DNA of 18,547 nucleotides from JBGPBY01 sp041481485 (GCA_041481485.1 JBGPBY010000082.1:1-18547); one strand, 5' to 3'. Shown: positions 1 through 7,508, counted from the first letter of the stretch. Numbers and translations: made by a program. The notes: generated by a model from the letters alone, not told the origin.

Positions 1-4
1 ATAG

Positions 5-709
5 ACCGCGCCTACAATTCAGTTCCAGAAAAACAGTGCTTTCTTTTTCAAATCCAATCGAGATCCTCGCCTTGAAAGCGACTCACGACTGGACGACCCT
101 GCCCACACGGATCTCGGATCGGCGCTGACACGGATTTGCAAAACCCTGAACAAACCAGAAGTTCTTGATTTGGGCTGCGGATGCGGACGGCATTTCCGGT
201 TTCTTCAAGGTGCCGAAAAAATTGTCGGAGTCGATGTCTCTCAGGAAATGCTGAAACAAGCCGAACATCCCGCCGGCGAAGAACAGATTCCAGCAAAAGT
301 GGAATTAATTTGCGGAGACGTTTTTAACCTCGAATTCCCCGAGAACAGCTTTGATCTGATTTACAGTTGTGGAGTTTTCGGTCTGTGGATTCCTCTGGAT
401 AATTTCATTCTCAGAAAGATCTCGCACTGGCTGAAACCCGGCGGCGCCGCCTTTCTGGTGGTCGTCGATGCTTCTTCTCCACGAACAACCACTTGGAAGG
501 GAAAACTCGCTTCTTCGTTGCGGACATTCATGCCGGGTCCGATCAAACGGTACCTCGACGCGAGGCCGGGTTCAAAGTTCCTGAAGCTGTATGAATCGGA
601 GTTAAGGGATTTGATGTCCGATGCAGGTTTCGACTTTACGATCTGGCATCGGGGCAATCCGGCGCGGCGGATTGACTTGGTGTGCGAAGCTAGAAAACCG
701 GCCGTCTAG
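5..709 (+). CDS. Class I SAM-dependent methyltransferase, 5' end unresolved
   Basis: Methyltransferase of the Methyltransf_11 type, probably acting on a sugar or small molecule of the surrounding glycan pathway (inference). The frame contains motif I LDLGCGCGRH (about 167-196), a following acidic strand end VGVDVSQEM, motif II-like ICGDVFNLEFPENSFDLIYS and post-motif LKPGGAAFLVV. The C-terminal part resembles the usual end of the family (ELRDLMSDAGF). The frame is open from position 5, just after an in-frame TAG at 2-4, but holds no ATG, GTG or TTG before the TTG at 170. That TTG lies inside motif I (LDL), so a start there would remove the first strand of the Rossmann fold. The true start is therefore either non-canonical (CTG codons at 89, 125 and 146) or upstream in another frame. 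Frame 1 reads IDRAYNSVPEKQ and is open to 72. A one-base indel in the T-rich run at 41-48 would join the two. The fold assignment is secure; substrate and 5' end are not. Confidence 0.75.
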   Translation, partial: TAPTIQFQKNSAFFFKSNRDPRLESDSRLDDPAHTDLGSALTRICKTLNKPEVLDLGCGCGRHFRFLQGAEKIVGVDVSQEMLKQAEHPAGEEQIPAKVELICGDVFNLEFPENSFDLIYSCGVFGLWIPLDNFILRKISHWLKPGGAAFLVVVDASSPRTTTWKGKLASSLRTFMPGPIKRYLDARPGSKFLKLYESELRDLMSDAGFDFTIWHRGNPARRIDLVCEARKPAV

Positions 710-884
710 ATCTGGGATATGATGGTCGTCCGCCGGACGGTCTGATGATGATTTGGAAGGGCCGAAAAAAGGGCTCCTGTTGAAGTTTCGTCCTGGCGCG
801 GAAGGCAACATATGATCCCGGTTCTCCATCATTCAAACAATCAAGAACCGTAAAGTGACTCCATTAATCAGTCCCTTATTCACT

Positions 885-2240
885 ATGTCGCAATCTTCGC
901 CGCTCCGGAAACGGTTCATTGTGTTTTGGGCGCTTTTGATCGCTGCACCATTGTTGACTTGGGTGGACCGAGGATTCGGCCGGCGTTTCGCCGAATCCTT
1001 AACCGTCTGGGTCGCAGGATCATTGCTGATCGTGATCGGACTGGCGCGCGATTCCGGGGGTAAACAGCTCGGTGCGGTCTGTAGCTCGAGATTGGTTCGC
1101 GGAGTCTCCGTCGCCATTTTAGGACTGCTTGCCATCCTGGCTTTTCTTGGAATCACACGGGATGGCATTCTCAATTTGCTGATTGGAACGGCGTGTGGAT
1201 TCTTTTCTATCTGGACCATCGATCCAAATGCAATAGCGTTTCGTGGAAACATACAGAGAGTATTGCTCTTTGCGTTCTCTCTCGGTTGCGTCCTGATTGC
1301 CGGTGAGATCATTTTCCGGCTTTCACCGGTAGTGGCGATAACCGGTGGGAATTCGCCAGGAATGCTTCGATGGCAGTTGGAAAACTATGACAAGGTTGTA
1401 AGAAACCGGAATTCGCTTGGACTGAGATCTCTACACGTCGAACAGGCAAAACCGGCAGGGGTTTTCCGGATCCTGACGTTCGGAGATTCATTTACCTGGG
1501 GAGATAAGATTGCTCACACCGAGGACACGTGGCCATATGTAGTTGAGCGACTCCTGAAGGAACACAAAGATCCGGCCGAGGTTGTGAATATGGCACACAC
1601 CGGATTCACGACCGTCAATGAAGCCGAATTATTGAATCGTAGTGGCTGGGGATTTCAGCCGGATTTAATCTTGCTTCAGTACAACCTCAACGACCCGCTC
1701 CCCAGCGGACCGGACTACTACCGGGAAGGAGAATCCTGGCTTTTTCGAACGGCTCCGCTGTCACCGGTTTTCAGCGAATTTCTCGACACTCACAGTTATC
1801 TCTATTCATTTATCAACTCCAAGGTGCAGGGATTTCAAGTCTCGCGATATTACTCCAATGGATATTCTCCGCTTTATGCCGATGATTTTTCAGGCTGGAA
1901 TGCCGCCCAGGCAGCCCTGAGAATGATCGGAAAGGAAGCCAGTGAAAAATCCGTTCCCTTGCTGCTCGTTATCTTCCCGTCGTTCGCGGTACGCGTGATG
2001 GACGAGGATTCATATCCCTATGCAGACCTTCACCGCAAAGTTGCCGCTGCAGCGCAGAGCGCAGGCTTCGAAGTCCTGGATCTCAGAGAGGTGTACGCAC
2101 GATTTGGACGATCCGGCAAATCCTGGTGGGCATTACCGTGCGATCCGCATCCCAGCGTCGAAGCGGATCTTGTCGCTGGTCAAGCCGTCACGAAAAAAAT
2201 TCAGGAATTGGGTTATATGCGCAGGGCCTCGGCAAACTGA
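885..2240 (+). CDS. Membrane-anchored SGNH/GDSL hydrolase-family protein
   Basis: About 451 aa from the ATG at 885; a GTG at 855 would add 10 residues, and neither start has a clear Shine-Dalgarno. Numbering from the GTG, hydrophobic segments lie near 20-38, 46-63, 85-122 and 135-152, so the N-terminal third is a membrane anchor. The SGNH domain starts near 200. It shows block I FGDSFTWGD (nucleophile Ser212), block III as YNLND (Asn279), and block V as DPHPS (Asp430, His432). Proteins of this kind in polysaccharide clusters are usually annotated as SGNH/GDSL hydrolases and may act as O-acetyl esterases or acyltransferases; the substrate cannot be read from sequence. It faces the carbamoyltransferase cassette tail to tail, across the 57-bp palindrome. 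The gap of about 145 bases to the preceding methyltransferase suggests its own promoter or loose co-transcription. Confidence 0.85.
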   Translation: MSQSSPLRKRFIVFWALLIAAPLLTWVDRGFGRRFAESLTVWVAGSLLIVIGLARDSGGKQLGAVCSSRLVRGVSVAILGLLAILAFLGITRDGILNLLIGTACGFFSIWTIDPNAIAFRGNIQRVLLFAFSLGCVLIAGEIIFRLSPVVAITGGNSPGMLRWQLENYDKVVRNRNSLGLRSLHVEQAKPAGVFRILTFGDSFTWGDKIAHTEDTWPYVVERLLKEHKDPAEVVNMAHTGFTTVNEAELLNRSGWGFQPDLILLQYNLNDPLPSGPDYYREGESWLFRTAPLSPVFSEFLDTHSYLYSFINSKVQGFQVSRYYSNGYSPLYADDFSGWNAAQAALRMIGKEASEKSVPLLLVIFPSFAVRVMDEDSYPYADLHRKVAAAAQSAGFEVLDLREVYARFGRSGKSWWALPCDPHPSVEADLVAGQAVTKKIQELGYMRRASAN

Positions 2241-2257
2241 ATGTGAGCTGCCCTCAA

Positions 2258-2372
2258 AGTCAATTGTCCGTTGCTTGCTGTACGTTGATTAATGGCCCTG
2301 GTGACATTGGTCCATTGGACCAATGTCACCAGGGCCATTAATCAACGTACAGCAAGCAACGGACAATTGACT
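2258..2372. repeat. Perfect 57-bp inverted repeat (long palindrome)
   Basis: Left arm 2258-2314 and right arm 2316-2372 are exact reverse complements around a single T at 2315. I matched the pairs base by base, and the match stops at 2257/2373. As RNA or single-stranded DNA this would fold to a stem of about 56 bp with a minimal loop. It occupies nearly the whole gap between the convergent stops at 2240 (+) and 2377 (-). No T-run follows either arm, so it is not a textbook intrinsic terminator, although a bidirectional terminator or mRNA 3'-end stabiliser is plausible. A fold-back assembly artefact joining two contigs is an alternative. Confidence 0.9.
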
Positions 2373-2376
2373 GGCT

Positions 2377-2553
2377 TCAGAACAACGTATATACAAACGG
2401 GGCGGCGGCGGTGCTTCCAAGGATAATCAAAACCCCTACCAGCAGCGTCACGAGTACCACCGGCAAGAGCCACCATTTCTTGTTTTGCATCAGGAAGGAA
2501 ACGAGGTCTTTCCAGAAACCTGGATTTTTTTGCAGCGGAGAATTCGTACTCAT
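2377..2553 (-). CDS. DUF5989-type small membrane protein
   Basis: A 58-aa protein beginning MSTNSPLQKNPGFWKDL and ending FVYTLF. It has a short polar N-terminus, a region with a K-K-W-W-L-L-P start (about 25-31), one strongly hydrophobic transmembrane segment (about 30-48) and a small-residue tail (GSTAAAPF). Its size, the FW..L..F...KK.WWL.P pattern and its place directly after a carbamoyltransferase and a SxtJ-like gene match the DUF5989 family as I know it. The start ATG has a good ribosome-binding site, AGAAGGTGA, which overlaps the stop region of the upstream SxtJ-like gene (15-base gap), so the two are probably co-translated. Its molecular role is unknown. It is likely a single-pass inner-membrane partner of SxtJ and/or the carbamoyltransferase (inference). 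Confidence 0.8.
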   Translation of the reverse strand: MSTNSPLQKNPGFWKDLVSFLMQNKKWWLLPVVLVTLLVGVLIILGSTAAAPFVYTLF

Positions 2554-2568
2554 TACTTCATCACCTTC

Positions 2569-3000
2569 TTAGAATTGCCGGTAATAGCGGTTTGAACTCT
2601 TCAGCGAATTCATTTTTGTCCAGGTGGCCCGTGGGGCGGCAGGACGCAGGCGCAACAAGTCTTTTCCAAGCAATCTCAACAGCACCCCAAGAGGCGCGAA
2701 CACCAGAAAAAACACGAAGAATAATACAATCTTACTCACGAAGTGGCCAATGAAGCTGCTGGGCAGGTAAACGGCCAGGTATGCCAGCCGGTTCAGACCG
2801 GGAACCCAGGCGGCAATCGCCAGAACAACCCCCAAAGTCCAAAGGGAAAGTGATCCCCATTGAATCCCATGGTGTCTCAGGGCGCTGATTCCTCCCAGCA
2901 CCGTGAAACCGATCAGCATTGCAACGGAGAATCGTTGAAACTCTGCCTTGTCGGGATGCCACTTGACGCGTTTGAAATAGGATAATTCTTTAAGACTCAT
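2569..3000 (-). CDS. SxtJ-family membrane protein
   Basis: A 143-aa protein with hydrophobic segments near residues 25-41, 50-66 and a longer one at about 83-111, followed by a basic tail. The segment LLRLLGKDLLRLRP and the final NRYYRQF look like the C-terminus of the SxtJ family, first named from the saxitoxin cluster. Members are small membrane proteins found next to NodU/CmcH-type carbamoyltransferases (established association; function not established). The start ATG at 3000 lies only 3 bases after the carbamoyltransferase TAA, so the pair is surely one transcript and probably translationally coupled. It may anchor or assist the carbamoyltransferase at the membrane (inference). The family assignment rests on context plus C-terminal pattern. 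Confidence 0.8.
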   Translation of the reverse strand: MSLKELSYFKRVKWHPDKAEFQRFSVAMLIGFTVLGGISALRHHGIQWGSLSLWTLGVVLAIAAWVPGLNRLAYLAVYLPSSFIGHFVSKIVLFFVFFLVFAPLGVLLRLLGKDLLRLRPAAPRATWTKMNSLKSSNRYYRQF

Positions 3001-3003
3001 GTC

Positions 3004-4824
3004 TTAGTCCAAAGCAAACTCTGCCAAATATTCCCTGGCGCCCTTCATCTCCGGCTGTTCTTCCTTGAGCAGCAAATGATTTCCGAGGACCAACGCGTCC
3101 ATATGGGTGTACATGAAACAGCGGTAGGCGTCTTCCGGTGTGCACACGATGGGTTCGCCCCGAACGTTGAAACTGGTGTTGACGATGACTGGGCATCCGG
3201 TCCGTTCATAGAACCGCTTCATCATTTCGTAATAAAGACCGTGCCGCATCGGGTCAACGGTCTGGATTCGGGCAGAATAATCGACGTGTGTGACTGCGGG
3301 AATCGTGCTTCGTGGAACGTTGAGTTTGTCGATGCCCCAAAGCGATTGGGCCCCGGGAGGGAGCGGCAGGCGCTTGTCTTCAACCACGTCCGCAACGAGC
3401 ATCATGTAAGGGCTCTCGCACTTCATATTGAAATATTCGCTCACGTGATCGTAAAGCACGCATGGAGCAAAGGGTCTGAAGCTTTCCCGGAACTTGATCT
3501 TCAGGTTCATGACCGACTGCATGCGCTGGCTGCGGGCGTCGCCGATAATGCTGCGTGAGCCCAATGCGCGCGGTCCGAACTCCATACGGCCGTTGAACCA
3601 GCCGATGACTTTTTCCTGATCGAGCAGCGCGGCGACTCGATCGGCGAGATCGCTGTTGGAGAGTTTGTGAGAAACTCCCGAGACTCTTTTCAACGCTCCC
3701 TGAACATCCGCATCGGAGTAGTCCGGTCCCAGCCGCGCGCCTTTCATGGCATCGCACGGTTGCGGCTTCCGTGGGTTATCCAGCATCTGATGCCAGACGG
3801 CCAGTGCCGCCCCCAGAGCCCCTCCGGCGTCTCCGGCAGCAGGTTGTGCCCAGAGGGCGTCGAAGGGCCCTTCGCGAAGGATACGGCCGTTGGAAACGCA
3901 GTTCAGGGCAACTCCTCCGGCCAGACACAGATTGCGCTTGCCGGTTTGTTCGTGCGCGTGGCGGACCAGGCGCATCATCGCTTCCTCGGTCACGACCTGA
4001 ATGCTGGCGGCCAGATCCATTTCCTTCTGGGTGAGTTTGGTTTCAGGCTGCCGTGGCGGCCCTCCGAACAGATCGTGAAACCGTTCGCTGGTCATGGTTA
4101 ATCCGGAGCAATAATTGAAATAGTCCTGGTTCAGCCAGAAGGATCCGTCTTTTCCCAACTCGAGAAGGTTGTCGTAAATCTGCGACACATACTTCGGTTC
4201 ACCGTAAGGCGCCAGCCCCATCACTTTGTATTCGCCGGAATTCACGCGAAATCCGGTGTAATACGTAAAGGCGCTGTACAGCATTCCCAGGGAGTGCGGG
4301 AAGCGAATCTCCTGAAGCAATGAGATGCGGTGGCCTTCACCGACTCCGACTGTCGTCGTCGCCCACTCGCCTACTCCGTCAGCGGTAATCACAACAGCTT
4401 CATTGAACGGAGAAGGGAAGAAGGCGCTCGCGGCGTGCGATTCATGATGCTCGGTAAAGAGCACCGGACCTTTGTATTTGTTGCCGAGCTTTTTTCGGAT
4501 GAGTCCCGGGATGTTTCCCTTGTCAAAGAGCCATGTGGGAATCGCTGTGGAGAACGCGGTCAACCCCCTGGGTGCGACCCCCAGATAGGTTTCCAGCAGG
4601 CGTTCTGCTTTAAGCATGGGCTTTTCGTAGAAGACGACGGCATCGAGATCCGAGGTCGTAATCTTTGCTTCACGCAGACAATAAGAGATGGCGTTTTCAG
4701 GATACGAGGGATCGTGCTTGCGCCGCGTAAATCGCTCTTCCTGAGCCGCAGCAATGATTTCACCGTCCTGCACAAGGGCCGCAGCACTGTCATGATAGAA
4801 GGCGGAAATACCCAGAATATTCAT
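3004..4824 (-). CDS. NodU/CmcH-type carbamoyltransferase
   Basis: A 606-aa enzyme predicted to transfer a carbamoyl group from carbamoyl phosphate, via a carbamoyladenylate intermediate in the TobZ model, to a hydroxyl of a sugar or other acceptor. The N-terminal Kae1/ASKHA-like domain begins MNILGISAFYHDSAAAL and carries the metal-binding-type HHESHAASAFF (about 126-136), ADGVGEW (148-154) and LAGGVALNCVSNG (301-313). The C-terminal YrdC-like domain shows FGPRALGSRSI (416-426), FRESFRPFAP (445-454) and VNTSFNVRGEPI (548-559). The length is normal for the family and no key motif is missing. I chose the ATG at 4824 rather than an in-frame TTG at 4839 because homologues begin MxILGISAxxHDSAA. 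The ATG overlaps the stop of a possible 10-codon leader ORF. It is the main enzyme of the cassette with SxtJ and DUF5989; the acceptor is unknown but probably the local surface glycan. Confidence 0.95.
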   Translation of the reverse strand: MNILGISAFYHDSAAALVQDGEIIAAAQEERFTRRKHDPSYPENAISYCLREAKITTSDLDAVVFYEKPMLKAERLLETYLGVAPRGLTAFSTAIPTWLFDKGNIPGLIRKKLGNKYKGPVLFTEHHESHAASAFFPSPFNEAVVITADGVGEWATTTVGVGEGHRISLLQEIRFPHSLGMLYSAFTYYTGFRVNSGEYKVMGLAPYGEPKYVSQIYDNLLELGKDGSFWLNQDYFNYCSGLTMTSERFHDLFGGPPRQPETKLTQKEMDLAASIQVVTEEAMMRLVRHAHEQTGKRNLCLAGGVALNCVSNGRILREGPFDALWAQPAAGDAGGALGAALAVWHQMLDNPRKPQPCDAMKGARLGPDYSDADVQGALKRVSGVSHKLSNSDLADRVAALLDQEKVIGWFNGRMEFGPRALGSRSIIGDARSQRMQSVMNLKIKFRESFRPFAPCVLYDHVSEYFNMKCESPYMMLVADVVEDKRLPLPPGAQSLWGIDKLNVPRSTIPAVTHVDYSARIQTVDPMRHGLYYEMMKRFYERTGCPVIVNTSFNVRGEPIVCTPEDAYRCFMYTHMDALVLGNHLLLKEEQPEMKGAREYLAEFALD

Positions 4825-4853
4825 AAGCCGGAAACACAATCGTCAAACATCAT
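4821..4853 (-). CDS. Possible 10-codon leader ORF (MMFDDCVSGL) before the carbamoyltransferase
   Basis: On the minus strand a Shine-Dalgarno-like GGTGAGGA precedes ATG-ATG and ten codons that end in TGA. This TGA overlaps the carbamoyltransferase ATG in an ATGA junction (4821-4824). The carbamoyltransferase ATG itself has no good Shine-Dalgarno, so ribosomes terminating the mini-ORF could re-initiate on it. The arrangement is seen directly; translation of the leader is inference and chance cannot be excluded. Confidence 0.35.
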   Translation of the reverse strand: MMFDDCVSGL

Positions 4854-4895
4854 CGTCCTCACCCGAGCCTGCAATCCATTCCCCAGTTTGCACCA

Positions 4896-6011
4896 CTAAT
4901 GAAAACCGTCTTTTAGGTTTTTTGGAATCAAATTGTGTGATGTCAGGAACTCCGCGTATAGCTCCGCTTTCTTCCTTGCTCCTTTCGCACTGTTGTGCCG
5001 GCCGTCGCTGAAGTATTGCGCGTCCTTTGGCATGACGGCATCCAGGTCGAGGAATGGAACTTTATCGGCCTCGGCAATTTTCCTGTAAATATCGTTATGT
5101 TCCGAGATCGCTTTCCTGTAATGAGGAGTGGTGACGTAGTCTTTAAAGTACGGTGTGTACGCGTAACTGACCAGCACCGGCAGAACGCCATTCTCCTTCT
5201 CGATGGCAACCATGTCCCGGGTGTTCCGCTCAAAATAAATGGGAGGGTTTTCCTGCAGCACCTTCATCGGGTTTCCGCCGATTCTCGCGTCATATCCTTC
5301 GACGACATAGGGAAGATCGGGAATGTTGACAAAATCTTCTAGCCCAACCTGCCGAGTATAGTTCAGATATCGGGACAGGATTCGCGCAAAAACACTCCAT
5401 TCCCGCCTTGCCACCGACGGATAAGTCCATGGCTTTCGACGGCCGGCGTTGTCGCCCGTATATCGGGACGGCGGAACAAGCCGGGCATGAATGTCGTTGT
5501 TGTTGTCTTCATGTATGACGATATCCGGACTGAGGTCGAGCACACGGAACTCGAGGCTGGCCAGCGATTCCCATGAGTTGTACGCCGGTACTCCGGCGTT
5601 GATGACGCGGACACGGGTGTATCCCTGTTTCTTCAGAATATTTTCAAGTTGCTGGGTATGCGTCTCCGCGTTGTCTTCAACGTCTTCATCGTATGTGATC
5701 GATCCGCCCAGCGCCACGATGCGAAATTCGCCGTCTGGCTTGATTTTAGGGAATTCGTCGCCCCGATAACCCAGCGAATTGTGAGATGTTCCACCACTGC
5801 GGAAATTCGGCGTCAGTACATAGTCCACGTACGGGTGGGGTTGAAAGCGCTGAAACCTGGGATCGATATCCTGATAGAGAGAATATTTCAGGTACTGTTC
5901 GTGGTTGGCAAAATGGTTGAGCCAAATGCGAGCTCCTGCTTCCGCACAAAACGCTGTCAGGATCGTGCTGGTGACCAGAAGAAAGATTTTGGTCCGGGTC
6001 GAAGATGTCAT
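4896..6011 (-). CDS. Secreted or membrane-tethered SGNH/GDSL hydrolase
   Basis: A 371-aa protein with an N-terminal signal or anchor segment (about residues 9-26, KIFLLVTSTILTAFCAEAGA), then an NSLGYRGDEF motif (78-87) typical of SGNH proteins of polysaccharide loci. Block I is LGGSITY (nucleophile Ser104), block II is near INAG (137-140), block III is NNND (170-173) and block V is SDGRHNS (Asp336, His339). The intact catalytic set suggests an active esterase or acyl-transfer enzyme in the periplasm; the substrate is unknown. There is no proper lipobox, as the Cys at 22 is preceded by Phe. It is the first gene of the minus-strand cassette, 71 bases before the carbamoyltransferase, and is divergent from the GT2 gene at 6165, so the 153-bp gap likely holds its promoter. 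It might act on the same glycan that is carbamoylated (inference). Confidence 0.88.
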   Translation of the reverse strand: MTSSTRTKIFLLVTSTILTAFCAEAGARIWLNHFANHEQYLKYSLYQDIDPRFQRFQPHPYVDYVLTPNFRSGGTSHNSLGYRGDEFPKIKPDGEFRIVALGGSITYDEDVEDNAETHTQQLENILKKQGYTRVRVINAGVPAYNSWESLASLEFRVLDLSPDIVIHEDNNNDIHARLVPPSRYTGDNAGRRKPWTYPSVARREWSVFARILSRYLNYTRQVGLEDFVNIPDLPYVVEGYDARIGGNPMKVLQENPPIYFERNTRDMVAIEKENGVLPVLVSYAYTPYFKDYVTTPHYRKAISEHNDIYRKIAEADKVPFLDLDAVMPKDAQYFSDGRHNSAKGARKKAELYAEFLTSHNLIPKNLKDGFH

Positions 6012-6164
6012 GCTCGAATCTCAGCGGCAGAGTGGATAATCATGGCGACGGGATAATTCATTCCCTTCAGGCAAGCGGCCCGAACTGACATCATAGACCA
6101 TGGCCGTACCCTTACTTAATTTCTATAGCTGAAATTATCTTCATTTGGTTATCTTCAATCCCGG
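6012..6164. promoter_or_regulatory. Divergent intergenic region, probable promoters
   Basis: This 153-bp gap separates the 5' end of the minus-strand SGNH-carbamoyltransferase cassette from the 5' end of the plus-strand GT2 gene, so it must carry the upstream control of both unless they are read from afar. The half next to the GT2 gene is AT-rich, with TATAGC at about 6124-6129 as a possible -10-like element. I could not assign convincing -35/-10 pairs or an operator palindrome. Confidence 0.4.
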
Positions 6165-7505
6165 ATGCCCACCACGAAGCAGCCGCCTCGATGGCGCTTT
6201 ATTTATCAACTGATCGCTGCTGAAATTTCTTCGATCACCCGATATTACAATCGGGTTGTCCAATGGAATACCGGAGAGGATACCGGTTACCTTCTGAAAA
6301 CGATCGATTGCGCGCGCAAACAGTCAGTCGAGAAACTGGAGGAAATCCCGGATCTTCGTTCGGAACAAAACCAGAGAACCGCGATTTTGCTGAACGGGAC
6401 TCTGAATTATCACCTGGATATTCAACTTCTCCTTGACGACATCAGGCAGCGGCTCTCTCGCACCTCCAGACTTGTGGTGCTGGCTTACAACCCGTACCTG
6501 AGGTGGCTCTACCGGTTGGCAAACCGGTTGAAGCTCAGATCCGCTGGCGTGCCTACCACGTTTGTGACCTCCACAGACCTCGTCAATATGGCCCGGTTGT
6601 CCGGCTTCGAATTGGTTCGAATCCGTCCCGTCGCGTATTTCCCATGGAGAGCCCTGGGAGTGGGGACGTTTTTGAATTGGATTCTCCCTTCGGTTCCCGT
6701 GATTCGCTGGACTGCGCTTGCGGCCGTGATCGTGATTCGCCCAATAATCGGCGAAAACAAAAACAAACCGTCGCTCTCCATCGTGATTCCGGCGAGGAAT
6801 GAAAAAGGAAACATTGAAAACGCTCTCAAACGGATGCCGGACCTGAAGACAAAACTCGAGATCGTATTCGTTGAAGGGCATTCCAGCGATGGTACCTGGG
6901 AAGAAATTCAAAGAATCGTAAAGGAGTACGGCAGCCGCTACTGTCTCAAGGCCTATCAGCAAACCGGGAAGGGAAAGGCAGACGCGGTTCGTCTCGGTTT
7001 CAGAAACGCGTCAGGAGATGTTCTGACGATTCTCGATGCAGACCTCACGATGCCGCCCGAACTCCTCGGCCGGTTTTTCGACGCCTACTGCAGTGGATAC
7101 GCCGATTTTGTAAATGGCACTCGGCTGGTGTATCCCATGGAAGGTGAGGCCATGAGGCCCATCAATTGGTTGGGCAATGTGTTTTTCGCGAAGGCCCTGA
7201 GTTCTGTATTGCAGTCCAGAGTTGGAGACTCCCTCTGCGGCACCAAGCTCCTGGCACGGCATGACTATGAACGAATGGAAAAATGGCGGGCCGATTTCGG
7301 GGAATTCGATCCCTTCGGAGACTTCGAGCTTTTGTTTCCTGCAGCCGTATTGGGGCTCGGGATTATCGACATTCCGATTCGTTATCGAACCCGAACATAT
7401 GGATCGACCAATATTCACCGGTTCCGGAATGGCTTCACATTGTTGAGAATGACTCTTATCGGCCTGTTTAGAATCCGGATGGGCCGGCTGCCTGATAGTC
7501 GGTAA
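6165..7505 (+). CDS. GT2 glycosyltransferase with degenerate N-terminal methyltransferase-like domain
   Basis: A 446-aa two-part protein. Residues 201-440 are a DPM1/dolichol-phosphate-mannosyltransferase-like GT-A domain. It shows SIVIPARNEKGNIENAL (205-221), FVEGHSSDGTW (235-245), GKGKADAVRLGF (268-279), the metal-binding ILDADLT (289-295), FVNGTRLVYPM (315-325), SLCGTKLL (356-363) and FDPFGDFELLF (381-391). It probably transfers a sugar from a nucleotide sugar to a polyprenyl phosphate or glycan intermediate. Residues 75-190 resemble the second half of a SAM methyltransferase (ILLNGTLNYHLDIQ, SGFELVRIR), as in known methyltransferase-GT2 fusions. The region that should carry the GxGxG SAM loop (residues 1-70) shows no such motif, so the methyltransferase part is likely inactive. 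The ATG at 6165 lacks a strong ribosome-binding site. Its stop lies 3 bases from the stop of the convergent GT4 gene. Confidence 0.88.
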   Translation: MPTTKQPPRWRFIYQLIAAEISSITRYYNRVVQWNTGEDTGYLLKTIDCARKQSVEKLEEIPDLRSEQNQRTAILLNGTLNYHLDIQLLLDDIRQRLSRTSRLVVLAYNPYLRWLYRLANRLKLRSAGVPTTFVTSTDLVNMARLSGFELVRIRPVAYFPWRALGVGTFLNWILPSVPVIRWTALAAVIVIRPIIGENKNKPSLSIVIPARNEKGNIENALKRMPDLKTKLEIVFVEGHSSDGTWEEIQRIVKEYGSRYCLKAYQQTGKGKADAVRLGFRNASGDVLTILDADLTMPPELLGRFFDAYCSGYADFVNGTRLVYPMEGEAMRPINWLGNVFFAKALSSVLQSRVGDSLCGTKLLARHDYERMEKWRADFGEFDPFGDFELLFPAAVLGLGIIDIPIRYRTRTYGSTNIHRFRNGFTLLRMTLIGLFRIRMGRLPDSR

Positions 7506-7508
7506 ACT

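Noticed and set aside
48..296. Minus-strand 82-codon frame over the methyltransferase start
   Set aside because: It is antisense to a clear methyltransferase motif I region and its protein has no recognisable pattern.
727..739. Small palindrome CGTCCG-c-CGGACG after the first methyltransferase
   Set aside because: Six-base arms with a one-base loop and no T-run; too small to call a terminator.
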